The notes under the pieces are model-generated. The model searched no databases, was not told the origin of the DNA, and saw only the letters and a list, made by a program, of their open reading frames with translations. A stretch of 64,000 bases of DNA from Roseomonas sp. (GTDB lineage: Bacteria; Pseudomonadota; Alphaproteobacteria; Acetobacterales; Acetobacteraceae). The DNA is taken from NCBI GenBank assembly GCA_020249435.1, contig JADCFQ010000008.1, forward strand, positions 62,001-126,000, given 5' to 3'. The stretch's first letter is position 1; every line of letters begins with the position of its first letter. Made by a program: the position numbers and the translations under genes. This document shows, in pieces, positions 8,224 through 17,072 of this stretch.

Positions 8224-9409
8224 GCCCCAATCCGACCAGCGCTGAGGCCAGCAAAAGCTGCGCTGCCATCAGGATTTGCGGCAAGGTCCAGCTTCCGGTG
8301 AAGCTGACCAGCGTCGCAAAAATCGAAGGCCCCGCGACATAGCCGAGAAAGACGAAAATCGTCGAACCCGCGGTCGCATCCGCGACCTTGCCGGGTGGCG
8401 CAAGCCGCGCGACCTCGGCCAGTGAAATGCCGTTCCAGGAAGCGCCGAAAAAGCCGGTCACTGTGCAAATCAGCGCGAGCGGCCAGAAGCCGGCATCAGC
8501 CGGCAGCAACGCCAAGGCAAGGATGGCGCCGCCCGCGACAAAACCCTGCGCCACCAGATTGGCGAGTGCATTGTCGGTGCGGTCCGCCACCCAGCCCAGC
8601 AGAATGCGCGCCACTACGCCGGCGAATTGCATGGCGGCAAAAACGCTGCCCGCCAGCACCAGATCAAAGGCACGCTTTTCGACAAGCCAGGTCACGGTGA
8701 AGGAAAACAGGCAGCCCTGGCAAATGGCGAAGGAAACCGAAAGCGCCGTCACGCGCTTCAGCGCTGGGTTTTGCTTGAAGCTCGCCAAGGGCGCGCTGAT
8801 GGCGCGCGGCGAGAATATGTCGGACAAGCGAAGCCGCTGCGCGCGATTGCGCTCCGCATCAAAAGCAGGGCGCAGCGGTTGGATCACCAGGATAGCGGCA
8901 ACGCCAACACCAAAGGCCAGCATCAACGCCGCCGGCCAGCCATAGGCGAGTGCGACGGGGGCCGCGATCAGCCCGGCCAAGGCGCCCCCGGCTGGCGCGC
9001 CGGCCTGTTTGATGGAAAAGATCAGCGAACGGTGCGCGGGTGGGGCGGTTGCGGCCAGCATGCGGCTGCCGGCAGGTGGTGTCGGCCCATAGCCAAGCCC
9101 CAGCATGAAGGCCGCGAGGAATATCGCCCAGGCCTGACCGAGGCTTGCCACCAATAGCGCCGTCACCGCCATGGCCGTGCCCAGTTGCAGCATCCGCACC
9201 GGCCCCATGCGGGCCAGGAAAACGCCGCCAATCATCAGATACAGCACGGTCGCGAGTGCCGTCAGCGATGAAAGATTGCCCACACGTTCCGGCGCCAGCC
9301 CCGTGCTTGCCATGATCAGGGGGGCGATCACCGGCAGGCTCTGACCCATGAAGGAGGCGACCAATTGCATCAGCATGGTGGCGCCAAGGGCGGCGAGCCA
9401 GTGTTTCAT
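8189..9409 (-). CDS. Major facilitator superfamily transporter
   Basis: 406 residues from the ATG at 9409 (MKHWLAALGATMLMQL). An upstream in-frame start would add 21 polar residues ahead of the first membrane helix, so the internal start is preferred. About twelve hydrophobic helices are visible. The loop after helix 2 has ARMGPVRML, close to the MFS A-motif, and GLGYGPTPPAGS marks helix 5. A cytoplasmic loop rich in Arg (FDAERNRAQRLRLSD) separates the two halves. Substrate unknown. The 3' end overlaps the hydratase-like gene on the other strand. Confidence 0.88.
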   Translation of the reverse strand: MKHWLAALGATMLMQLVASFMGQSLPVIAPLIMASTGLAPERVGNLSSLTALATVLYLMIGGVFLARMGPVRMLQLGTAMAVTALLVASLGQAWAIFLAAFMLGLGYGPTPPAGSRMLAATAPPAHRSLIFSIKQAGAPAGGALAGLIAAPVALAYGWPAALMLAFGVGVAAILVIQPLRPAFDAERNRAQRLRLSDIFSPRAISAPLASFKQNPALKRVTALSVSFAICQGCLFSFTVTWLVEKRAFDLVLAGSVFAAMQFAGVVARILLGWVADRTDNALANLVAQGFVAGGAILALALLPADAGFWPLALICTVTGFFGASWNGISLAEVARLAPPGKVADATAGSTIFVFLGYVAGPSIFATLVSFTGSWTLPQILMAAQLLLASALVGLGLRTPRQGGAFP

Positions 9410-9517
9410 CTGGGCATCTTGCCGGGTTAACGCTGCCTGGACCAGGGGTTGCCCTGCTGACAATTCGGCCAAGCCGCCCTATGTGACCCGCGCCCCGACA
9501 CCTAGCCGAGGATTCCC

Positions 9518-10075
9518 ATGGCCCAGCCTGATGAATTGAAGCCGCTTCGCCCCCTAGCCGCCCTGATTTTCGGGTCGCGCTGGCTGCAATTGCCGCTCTA
9601 TCTCGGGCTGATCGTGGCGCAATGCGTCTATGTCTATAAATTCCTCAAGGAATTGACCCATTTGGTGCTGGACGCCTCGACCTTCACCGAACAGCAGATC
9701 ATGCTGATTGTCCTTGGCCTGATTGATGTGGTCATGATCGCCAATCTGCTGGTCATGGTGATTGTTGGCGGGTTTGAGACCTTTGTGTCGCGCCTGAACC
9801 TGGCGGGCCACCCCGATCAGCCGGAATGGCTGAGCCATGTGAATGCCAGCGTGCTCAAGATCAAATTGGCCATGGCGATTGTGGGCATTTCGTCCATCCA
9901 TTTGCTGCGGACCTTTATCGAGGCCGGGAATCTGGGTTCGCCCCAAGCCGCCTTCACTGAGACGGGGATCATGTGGCAGACCATCATCCACACCATCTTT
10001 ATCCTATCCGCGATCGGGATTGCGCTGGTGGATCGGCTATCCACCGTGCCGACTGGCGTGAAATCTGGTCATTGA
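9518..10075 (+). CDS. UPF0114 (YqhA-type, TIGR00645) membrane protein
   Basis: 185 residues of the UPF0114 family: RWLQLPLYLGLIVAQ begins the first membrane helix, the second (about 62-85) contains LIDVVMIANLLVMVIVGG, followed by FETFVSR, and SWLSHVNAS-like and IVGISSIHLLRTF motifs lead to the last helices. Four hydrophobic segments are expected. The family function is not established. The gene is divergent from the MFS gene, 108 bp apart, and 125 bp ahead of the TRAP binding-protein gene. Length is typical. Confidence 0.9.
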   Translation: MAQPDELKPLRPLAALIFGSRWLQLPLYLGLIVAQCVYVYKFLKELTHLVLDASTFTEQQIMLIVLGLIDVVMIANLLVMVIVGGFETFVSRLNLAGHPDQPEWLSHVNASVLKIKLAMAIVGISSIHLLRTFIEAGNLGSPQAAFTETGIMWQTIIHTIFILSAIGIALVDRLSTVPTGVKSGH

Positions 10076-10200
10076 GGGTGGTTTCGGCCGCAGATTCGGC
10101 TTTTCTGGCGCGGCCGGCCGTATTAGAATTGTAACTTCCAAGCCCCGGCATAAGGGTGCTGGCAGACCTCATCAACCACGCAACAGGGGAGCTTCCCGCA

Positions 10201-11304
10201 GTGGAACGTCGTAACTTTATCAAGCAGGCTGGCTTCGGCTCTACCGCCGTCGCCGCCACCGTATTGGCGAGCCCCGCCATCGCGCAGACCATGCCGGAAG
10301 TCCGCTGGCGCCATACTTCTGCCTTCCCAAAATCGCTCGATACGCTGTTTGGCGGTACCGAGCTTTTTGCCAAAATCATCAATGAAATGTCGGATGGCAA
10401 GTTCCAACTCCGCATCTTCGCCGCCGGGGAAATCGTGCCCGCCTTGCAGGTCTATGATGCGGTGCAGAATGGCACGGTCGAAATCGGCCAGGATGCAGCC
10501 TATTACCATTTCGGCAAGGATCCCTGCTTCGTCTTCGAAACAGGCCTGCCCTTCAGCCTCAATCAGCGGCAATATTATTCCTGGCTCCGCAATGGCGGCG
10601 GCCATGAATTGATCAATGATTTCTATCGCCCGCTTGGCGTACGGTCCTTCACCTTTGGCGGCACGGCCTGCCAGATGGGTGGTTGGTTCCGCAAGGAAAT
10701 CAATACGGTTGAGGATCTGCGCGGCCTGAAATTCCGCGTGGGTGGCTTTGCCGGCAATATCCTGCGCCGCCTTGGCGTTGTGCCACAGCAGATTGGCGCG
10801 GGCGATATCTACCCCGCGCTGGAACGTGGCACGATTGATGGCGCCGAATGGGTCGGCCCCTATGATGATGAAAAACTCGGCTTCAATAAGGTCGCTCGTT
10901 TCTATCATTATCCCGGCTGGTGGGAAGGCGCTTCCTGCGGTACGCTGTTCATCAATGAGCGGGCGTGGAATTCGATTCCCAAGAGCTACCAGGCGATGAT
11001 CGAAGCTGCGGCAGGTATCGTCACCGCGTCCATGGTGCCGAAATATGACGCGCTGAATCCGCAGGCGTTGAAGCGCCTGATTGCGGGCGGCACGCAGCTG
11101 AAGGCCTTCTCGAACCCTGTTCTGCAGGCCTGCTACGATGAGTGCTGGAAGTATTACGATGAAGTCGCGGCGCAGAACGCCAATTTCAAGCGCATTCTGG
11201 ATAGCCTGAAGGCGTTCCGGCCGGATGGAGTCGCCTGGTTCCGCGTGGCAGAAGGAACTTTCGACAACTTCATGCACAGGATGTCGGCTGCCAACCGCAT
11301 TTAA
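10201..11304 (+). CDS. TRAP transporter substrate-binding protein, TakP-like (2-oxoacid type)
   Basis: 367 residues from a GTG at 10201, chosen because AGGGGAG at 10186-10192 lies just upstream and the twin-arginine signal then starts at once (VERRNFIKQAGFG, cleavage near SPAIAQ). An upstream ATG at 10156 would bury the signal. The mature protein has the DctP fold and the TakP-like segments GLKFRVGGFAG and GDIYPALERGTIDGAEWVGP. In TakP an arginine and the tryptophan of this second segment bind 2-oxoacids, with a sodium ion. The likely cargo is pyruvate or another 2-oxomonocarboxylate. It is convergent with its probable membrane partners (11436-13585) and not co-transcribed with them. Confidence 0.9.
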   Translation: MERRNFIKQAGFGSTAVAATVLASPAIAQTMPEVRWRHTSAFPKSLDTLFGGTELFAKIINEMSDGKFQLRIFAAGEIVPALQVYDAVQNGTVEIGQDAAYYHFGKDPCFVFETGLPFSLNQRQYYSWLRNGGGHELINDFYRPLGVRSFTFGGTACQMGGWFRKEINTVEDLRGLKFRVGGFAGNILRRLGVVPQQIGAGDIYPALERGTIDGAEWVGPYDDEKLGFNKVARFYHYPGWWEGASCGTLFINERAWNSIPKSYQAMIEAAAGIVTASMVPKYDALNPQALKRLIAGGTQLKAFSNPVLQACYDECWKYYDEVAAQNANFKRILDSLKAFRPDGVAWFRVAEGTFDNFMHRMSAANRI

Positions 11305-11331
11305 GCCAGCCGCGTAGTTGGGTTTTTGGAG

Positions 11332-11363
11332 CCGGTCAGGTGGCAGCACCTGACCGGTTTTTT
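11332..11363 (+). terminator. Rho-independent terminator of the TakP-like gene
   Basis: CCGGTCAGGTG (11332-11342), loop GCAG, then CACCTGACCGG (11347-11357) form a perfect 11-bp stem followed by TTTTTT. It is 27 bp after the stop of the binding-protein gene. Confidence 0.93.
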
Positions 11364-11380
11364 GTTGCCTGATGACGCCC

Positions 11381-11410
11381 AAAAAAACCCCATGGCAGGT
11401 CGCCATGGGG
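11381..11410 (-). terminator. Rho-independent terminator of the dctQM pair
   Basis: Read on the minus strand, CCCCATGGC (11410-11402), a 5-base loop and GCCATGGGG (11396-11388) form a perfect 9-bp stem followed by seven T residues (11387-11381). It closes the convergent TRAP membrane-subunit operon, back to back with the terminator at 11332. Confidence 0.92.
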
Positions 11411-11435
11411 TTTGCCTTGAGGGCTCGGCCAGGAG

Positions 11436-13043
11436 TTACCTTGGCGGCCCCCCGAAGCTTGGCGGCGGCAGATCATCCTCCTCGGCTGGTGGCGCGATCT
11501 CAATCTTGACGGTATTGGGGTCAACACCATGCGGCTTATCCAGGAAGAAGGTGACGGTGATCGGTGCGAAGATAACGATCGCCACCATGATGAGCTGCAA
11601 GCCCACCCAGGGAATGGCGCCCCAATAGATATCCGCGCTGCTGATGGTCTTTGGAATGACGCTGCGGAGATAGAACAGCGCAAAGCCGAAGGGCGGGTGC
11701 ATGAAGCTGGTTTGCATATTCACGCACAGCATCACGCCGAACCAGATCAGCGCCGCATCCGCACCAACCACCGGGGTCAATAGCTTCTGCGCCACCGGGG
11801 CCAGCATGGGCACGATGATGAAGGCGATTTCGAAGAAATCGAGGAAGAAGGCCAGGAAGAAGACCAGCAGATTGACCGCGATCAGGAAGCCCCAAACGCC
11901 GCCCGGCAGGCTGGTCAGCCCATGTTCCACCCAAAGATTGCCATCCACGCCGGCAAAGACGATGGAAAAGCAGGTGGCCCCCACCACGATGAAGGCGACC
12001 ATGGAGGTGATGCGCATGGTGGAGCGCATGCCCTCCACAATCAAATCATGCAGCGCCTTATCCTGCCAGGCGCGCCAGCAAAGCCAAATGACCGAAGCGA
12101 AAAACACCGAGAAGCAGATGCGAAACGGCACAGTCTTCATGCCGACCGTATAGGCAGCGACCAGGCAGCCAGCGACCGCGATCAACCCGGCCGCGTAGGC
12201 CATCCTATCGATCTTGGTCATCTGCGTATTGCGCAGCACCGCCAGGATGATGGCGCCAACTGTGCCAAGCGCACCCGCTTCGGTTGGCGTTGCGAGCCCG
12301 AGCATAATGGTGCCAAGCACCAGGAAGATCAGCACCCCGGCTGGGATGATGCCCCACATGCACTTGATGAGCAGTGGGCGGCCCGTGAGGGTGCGCGGCA
12401 CCGGCGGCAAATCCTGCGGCCGAATGATGGTCAGGAACCAGGTGTAGGCCGCAAAAAGCGCAATTTGCAGCAAAGAAGGCCCCCAGGCGCCGAGGTACAT
12501 ATCGCCCACGGAACGCCCAAGCTGGTCAGCCAGCACCACCAGCACCAATGACGGCGGCACAAGCTGGGTGATGGTGCCCGATGCCGCCAAGACGCCTGTC
12601 GCGTAACGGATATTGTAATTGTAGCGCATCATCACCGGCATGGTGATCAGCGCCATGGCAATTACCTGCGCGGCAACCGTGCCGGTAATGGCGCCCAGGA
12701 TGAACCCCACAATAATGACCGAATAGCCAAGTCCGCCCTTCATGGGGCCGAAAAGCTGGCCCATGCTTTCCAGCATGTCTTCAGCAAGGCCGCATTTTTC
12801 CAATATCGCGCCCATGAGCGTGAAGAAGGGAATGGCGAGCAGCAAATCATTGGCCAGAATACTGCCGAAAATCCGCCCAGGGATGGCTTGCAGGAAGTCC
12901 AGCGTGAAAAAGCCCTGCGCCATGGAAATCATGCCGAAGAACAAGCCCACCGCCGCCAGCGAGAATGCCACCGGAAAGCCAATGATCAAAAATACTACCA
13001 GCCCCGCAAACATCAGGGGCGGCATCCATTCCAACGGAATCAT
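11436..13043 (-). CDS. TRAP transporter large permease (DctM)
   Basis: 535 residues, a highly hydrophobic protein of the DctM family with some twelve or more membrane segments. It has the long form found with TakP-type systems: an inserted central segment (about 255-340) with extra hydrophobic stretches between GLATPTEAGALG and GVDGNLWVEHG. The conserved GFILGAITGTVAAQV region is near residue 115. It forms the sodium-driven channel with the small permease. Its start overlaps the dctQ stop by 4 bp (ATGA type), so translation is coupled. The C-terminus is Pro- and Glu-rich. Probable partner is the binding protein at 10201. Confidence 0.93.
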   Translation of the reverse strand: MIPLEWMPPLMFAGLVVFLIIGFPVAFSLAAVGLFFGMISMAQGFFTLDFLQAIPGRIFGSILANDLLLAIPFFTLMGAILEKCGLAEDMLESMGQLFGPMKGGLGYSVIIVGFILGAITGTVAAQVIAMALITMPVMMRYNYNIRYATGVLAASGTITQLVPPSLVLVVLADQLGRSVGDMYLGAWGPSLLQIALFAAYTWFLTIIRPQDLPPVPRTLTGRPLLIKCMWGIIPAGVLIFLVLGTIMLGLATPTEAGALGTVGAIILAVLRNTQMTKIDRMAYAAGLIAVAGCLVAAYTVGMKTVPFRICFSVFFASVIWLCWRAWQDKALHDLIVEGMRSTMRITSMVAFIVVGATCFSIVFAGVDGNLWVEHGLTSLPGGVWGFLIAVNLLVFFLAFFLDFFEIAFIIVPMLAPVAQKLLTPVVGADAALIWFGVMLCVNMQTSFMHPPFGFALFYLRSVIPKTISSADIYWGAIPWVGLQLIMVAIVIFAPITVTFFLDKPHGVDPNTVKIEIAPPAEEDDLPPPSFGGPPR

Positions 13044-13585
13044 TGCAGCGGCCTTTCGTAATGGGCTTCAAGGTCGGGGATATCGTGCCCGTTTAGCGCC
13101 GCCACGCGCTTGATGAGTTCAGAAATGCCCTGCAGCGTCAGCAGGCTGAAGCCAATCGGGATCAGGAATTTCACCGGCCAGCGAAGCAAGCCACCGGCAT
13201 TGCTGGACCATTCATTCATATGGAAGGACTGCATGGCAAAGGGCAAGGACAGCCAGCCAAGCAGAATGCAGGCCGGCAGCATGAAGACGATGATGCCCGC
13301 GATATCGAGCAGGATCTGCCCGCGCCGCGACAGCATCATGTACAGGATATCCACCCGCACATGTTCATTGCGCTTCAGCGTATAGCTGGCGCCCAGCATG
13401 ACGATGGCGGCATACATATACCATTGCGCTTCGAGCCAGGCATTGGAGCTCATGTCGAAGCCATAACGCATCATGGCATTGACGGAACTGACCAGGACGG
13501 CGAGCAGCACAAGCCAATCGCAGATTTTGCCGATGTTCTGATTGATCCAGTCGACAAAGCGACTGAACGCCAAAAGAGGCGCCAT
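13040..13585 (-). CDS. TRAP transporter small permease (DctQ)
   Basis: 181 residues with four membrane segments (about 20-38, 55-75, 92-112, 135-155), the usual DctQ topology, and the family pattern NAWLEAQWYMYAAIVMLGAS followed by LKRNEHVRVDI. It is the helper subunit of the large permease encoded directly downstream. The start lies 225 bp from the divergent Bug gene; that gap shows no convincing promoter on either strand. Confidence 0.92.
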   Translation of the reverse strand: MAPLLAFSRFVDWINQNIGKICDWLVLLAVLVSSVNAMMRYGFDMSSNAWLEAQWYMYAAIVMLGASYTLKRNEHVRVDILYMMLSRRGQILLDIAGIIVFMLPACILLGWLSLPFAMQSFHMNEWSSNAGGLLRWPVKFLIPIGFSLLTLQGISELIKRVAALNGHDIPDLEAHYERPLQ

Positions 13586-13810
13586 TTATCGAATACCCCC
13601 TGTTGGAAAGCCTGTCCCGCTTGGGTCGCAGGATTCTTCAACTAATCAAGTGACGCTACCGGAGCCTTGTGCAAAAGGAAACTGCCTTCAGCGGCGGCTT
13701 GGGTGAGAATTCAGTAATCCACCCCCTTTCGCCCTTCGGCCTTCCCCTGTCAGGATGGGTGTTGCCAAGGGCAGGGCGTGAACCCGGCCCCGCCGAGCCA
13801 GGAGGAAACC

Positions 13811-14776
13811 ATGAAGCGCCGCCAAATCCTCGCCCTGGGGGCAGGGGTATTAGCCGCCCCCGCAGCCCAGGCCCAAGCCTTTCCCGTGCGCCCGATTACC
13901 ATCATCGCCGCCGGTGCCGCCGGGGGGCCGACCGATACCATCACGCGCATCATTGCCGATAATCTCGGCAAGCATATCGGCCAATCCGTGGTGGTGGAGG
14001 CGATTGGCGGCTCCGTTGTGGGGCCGCAGCGCCTGGCCCAGTCCCGCCCGGATGGCTATACGCTGATGATCAATAACATCGGCATGGCGGCGAGTGCCAC
14101 CCTGTTCCGCCGCCTGCCTTATCAGGTGCCGGGGAGCTTCGCGCCGCTCGGCATCGTCTCAGACGCTGCCATGACAGTGATCACGAGGCCCGATTTTCCC
14201 GCAGCCAATTTGCAGGAGCTGATGGCGGAAATGAACCGGAAGGGGGATGTGATCAACCTGGCGACGGCCGGGATTGGCTCGGCGGCCAATCTTTGCGGGC
14301 TATTGGTGCAGCAGGCGGCGGGCGCACGCGCCACCACGGTGGTGTTTCGCGGCACTGCCCCTGCCATCGCTGAATTGATGGCTGGGCGGATTGATGTGCT
14401 GTGCGATCAGGCCACCAATACCGTGCCCTATATCCGCGACAATCGGGTGAAGGTCTTTGCGGTGAGCAGCCCAGCGCGCCTCGCGGGCCTGCCGAGTGTG
14501 CCGACCACGGCGGAGGGCGGTTCCCCCAGCATTGCCATGTCCACCTGGCATGGGCTTTACGCGCCGGCCGGCACGCCAGAGGCCATCCAGGAACAGATCT
14601 CAGCCGCGCTGCGTGCGGCCCTGAAGGAAGAAAGGCTGCGTCAGCGCTTTGCCGATCTGCTGACCGATGTGCCTTCGGATGAGCGCGCTTCCATCGCCTT
14701 CCATCGCCGCTTTGTGGCGGAGGAAGTGGATCGCTGGCGGCCCATTATTGAAGCCGCCGGCGCTTATGCGGATTAA
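13811..14776 (+). CDS. Bug/TctC-family periplasmic binding protein (1 of 9)
   Basis: 321 residues from the ATG at 13811, which has AGGAGG at 13800-13805; a longer frame upstream lacks a site. The signal is MKRRQILALGAG with cleavage near AAQAQ, a twin-arginine type. Family marks: VRPITIIAAGAAGGPTDT (first ligand loop), the DGYTLM motif near 80, and an Asp-containing GRIDVLCDQ strand. Bug proteins bind carboxylates such as citrate, glutamate or nicotinate in the periplasm. No TctA/TctB permease gene is nearby, so its transport partner is unknown. It converges on recA with only 16 bp between. Confidence 0.9.
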   Translation: MKRRQILALGAGVLAAPAAQAQAFPVRPITIIAAGAAGGPTDTITRIIADNLGKHIGQSVVVEAIGGSVVGPQRLAQSRPDGYTLMINNIGMAASATLFRRLPYQVPGSFAPLGIVSDAAMTVITRPDFPAANLQELMAEMNRKGDVINLATAGIGSAANLCGLLVQQAAGARATTVVFRGTAPAIAELMAGRIDVLCDQATNTVPYIRDNRVKVFAVSSPARLAGLPSVPTTAEGGSPSIAMSTWHGLYAPAGTPEAIQEQISAALRAALKEERLRQRFADLLTDVPSDERASIAFHRRFVAEEVDRWRPIIEAAGAYAD

Positions 14777-14792
14777 GTAAGGTAGGTGGCGG

Positions 14793-15839
<1,047 letters not shown>

Positions 15840-15903
15840 GCTGCACCCCTGATGCTGGTGAATAGCCTATGATGATTTCAACCATAACGCGATTTTGGGC
15901 ACG

Positions 15904-15924
15904 GTTACCACAGCTTATGGTAAT
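15904..15924 (-). promoter_or_regulatory. Dyad in the recA leader
   Basis: TTACCA at 15905-15910 and TGGTAA at 15918-15923 form an inverted repeat with a 7-base spacer, 65 bp ahead of the recA start. It could be a DNA operator or a weak leader hairpin. No known factor can be named. Confidence 0.4.
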
Positions 15925-16016
15925 GTGACCAGAAAATTCGTCAGAGCCCCGCCACAAGGCCCTGCGGCCTCGATTCGGTGCAAGAGGAAGATGCCAAGTG
16001 GTTAGGGATTTGGCAA

Positions 16017-16031
16017 GAACAAAAATGGAAC
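16017..16031 (-). promoter_or_regulatory. LexA (SOS) box of recA
   Basis: GAAC, seven bases, GAAC on the plus strand (GTTC-N7-GTTC toward recA). This is the exact alphaproteobacterial LexA consensus, a direct repeat and unlike the enterobacterial palindrome. It is 178 bp upstream of the recA ATG. The gene on the other side ends at 16081 and points away, so recA is the only sensible target. Binding is inferred. Confidence 0.8.
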
Positions 16032-16080
16032 AAAAATGAATTCTTGCGCCAAAATCCTTATTTTTGCGAAGGCTGCGTCA

Positions 16081-17061
16081 TCACCCCGCCGCGCGAATGC
16101 CGCGGCTTTTGATCACCTCACCCCATTTGGCGATCTCCCGCGTCCAGTAATCCTGAAACTCCGCCGGGCTATCGCCAATCGGCTCTGTCCCCTGCGTGAT
16201 CATTTGCTGGCGGAAGGCCGGATCATCCACCGCCGCGCGTACGGCACCCGCCAGCCTTTCCACCACCACGCTCGGCAAGCCCGCCGGGCCCATCAGCGCC
16301 ATATCGGTCGAGGAATCAAACCCTGTCACGCCGCTTTCCGCCAGCGTCGGCAATTCCGGCAAAAGTGAGGATCGCGCAGCCGTCCCCACCGCCAGCAATT
16401 TCAGCGTGCCAGCAGCGCGATGCGGCAGGGAAGATACCGCATCAATGAAGGACATTTGCGTCTCGCCAGCCACCACCGCCTGCATGGAAGGCGCGCCCCC
16501 GCGATAAGGCACATGCAGCATGCGCAAGCCCGCAATCGCCATCAGCATTTCTGTCGCCAAATGGCTTGAGGCGCCAATCCCGGCGGAGGAGAAGGAAACC
16601 TGTTCCGGCCGCGCCCGCACATAGGCCAGGAATTCCGCGATATTGCTCACCGGCAAGCCAGGATGCACGCAAAGCGCCTGTGGCGTACGCCCAACCAGGC
16701 TGATCCCGGTAAAGCCCGCGCGATTATCATAGGGCAGGGGGTCAATCAGATGCGGCGCGATGGCATAGGTGCTGTTCGTCGCAAATAGCAGCGTATAACC
16801 ATCCGGCCGCGCCCGCGCCACAACACCATGCCCAATCGTGCCGGATGCGCCCGCGCGATTATCCACCACGAATTGCTGGCCGAAAGCCTGGCTGAAACGC
16901 TGCGCGAAAAGCCGCGCCATGGTGTCTGATGACCCACCCGCGGGCCAGGGATTGATGATCTGCACCGGGCGCGCGGGCCAAACCTCCTGCGCGGAAGCAG
17001 TCCGAAGTGCGGGCGCGGCAAGCAAGCCGGCCAGAACCAGGCGGCGTTGAATGGAATGCAT
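16081..17061 (-). CDS. Bug/TctC-family periplasmic binding protein (2 of 9)
   Basis: 326 residues. Signal MHSIQRRLVLAGLLAAPALR with cleavage near ASAQ; twin arginine present. Family marks are PVQIINPWPAGGSSDTMAR, RAGASGTIG, DGYTLLF and HVPYRGGAPSMQAVVAGE. It lies 11 bp behind the hydantoinase A gene and is therefore probably the third gene of a hydantoinase B - hydantoinase A - Bug operon, which suggests it captures the substrate (or a related amide) of that enzyme pair. No cognate permease is encoded here. Confidence 0.92.
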   Translation of the reverse strand: MHSIQRRLVLAGLLAAPALRTASAQEVWPARPVQIINPWPAGGSSDTMARLFAQRFSQAFGQQFVVDNRAGASGTIGHGVVARARPDGYTLLFATNSTYAIAPHLIDPLPYDNRAGFTGISLVGRTPQALCVHPGLPVSNIAEFLAYVRARPEQVSFSSAGIGASSHLATEMLMAIAGLRMLHVPYRGGAPSMQAVVAGETQMSFIDAVSSLPHRAAGTLKLLAVGTAARSSLLPELPTLAESGVTGFDSSTDMALMGPAGLPSVVVERLAGAVRAAVDDPAFRQQMITQGTEPIGDSPAEFQDYWTREIAKWGEVIKSRGIRAAG

Positions 17062-17072
17062 GGCAGCCTCCT

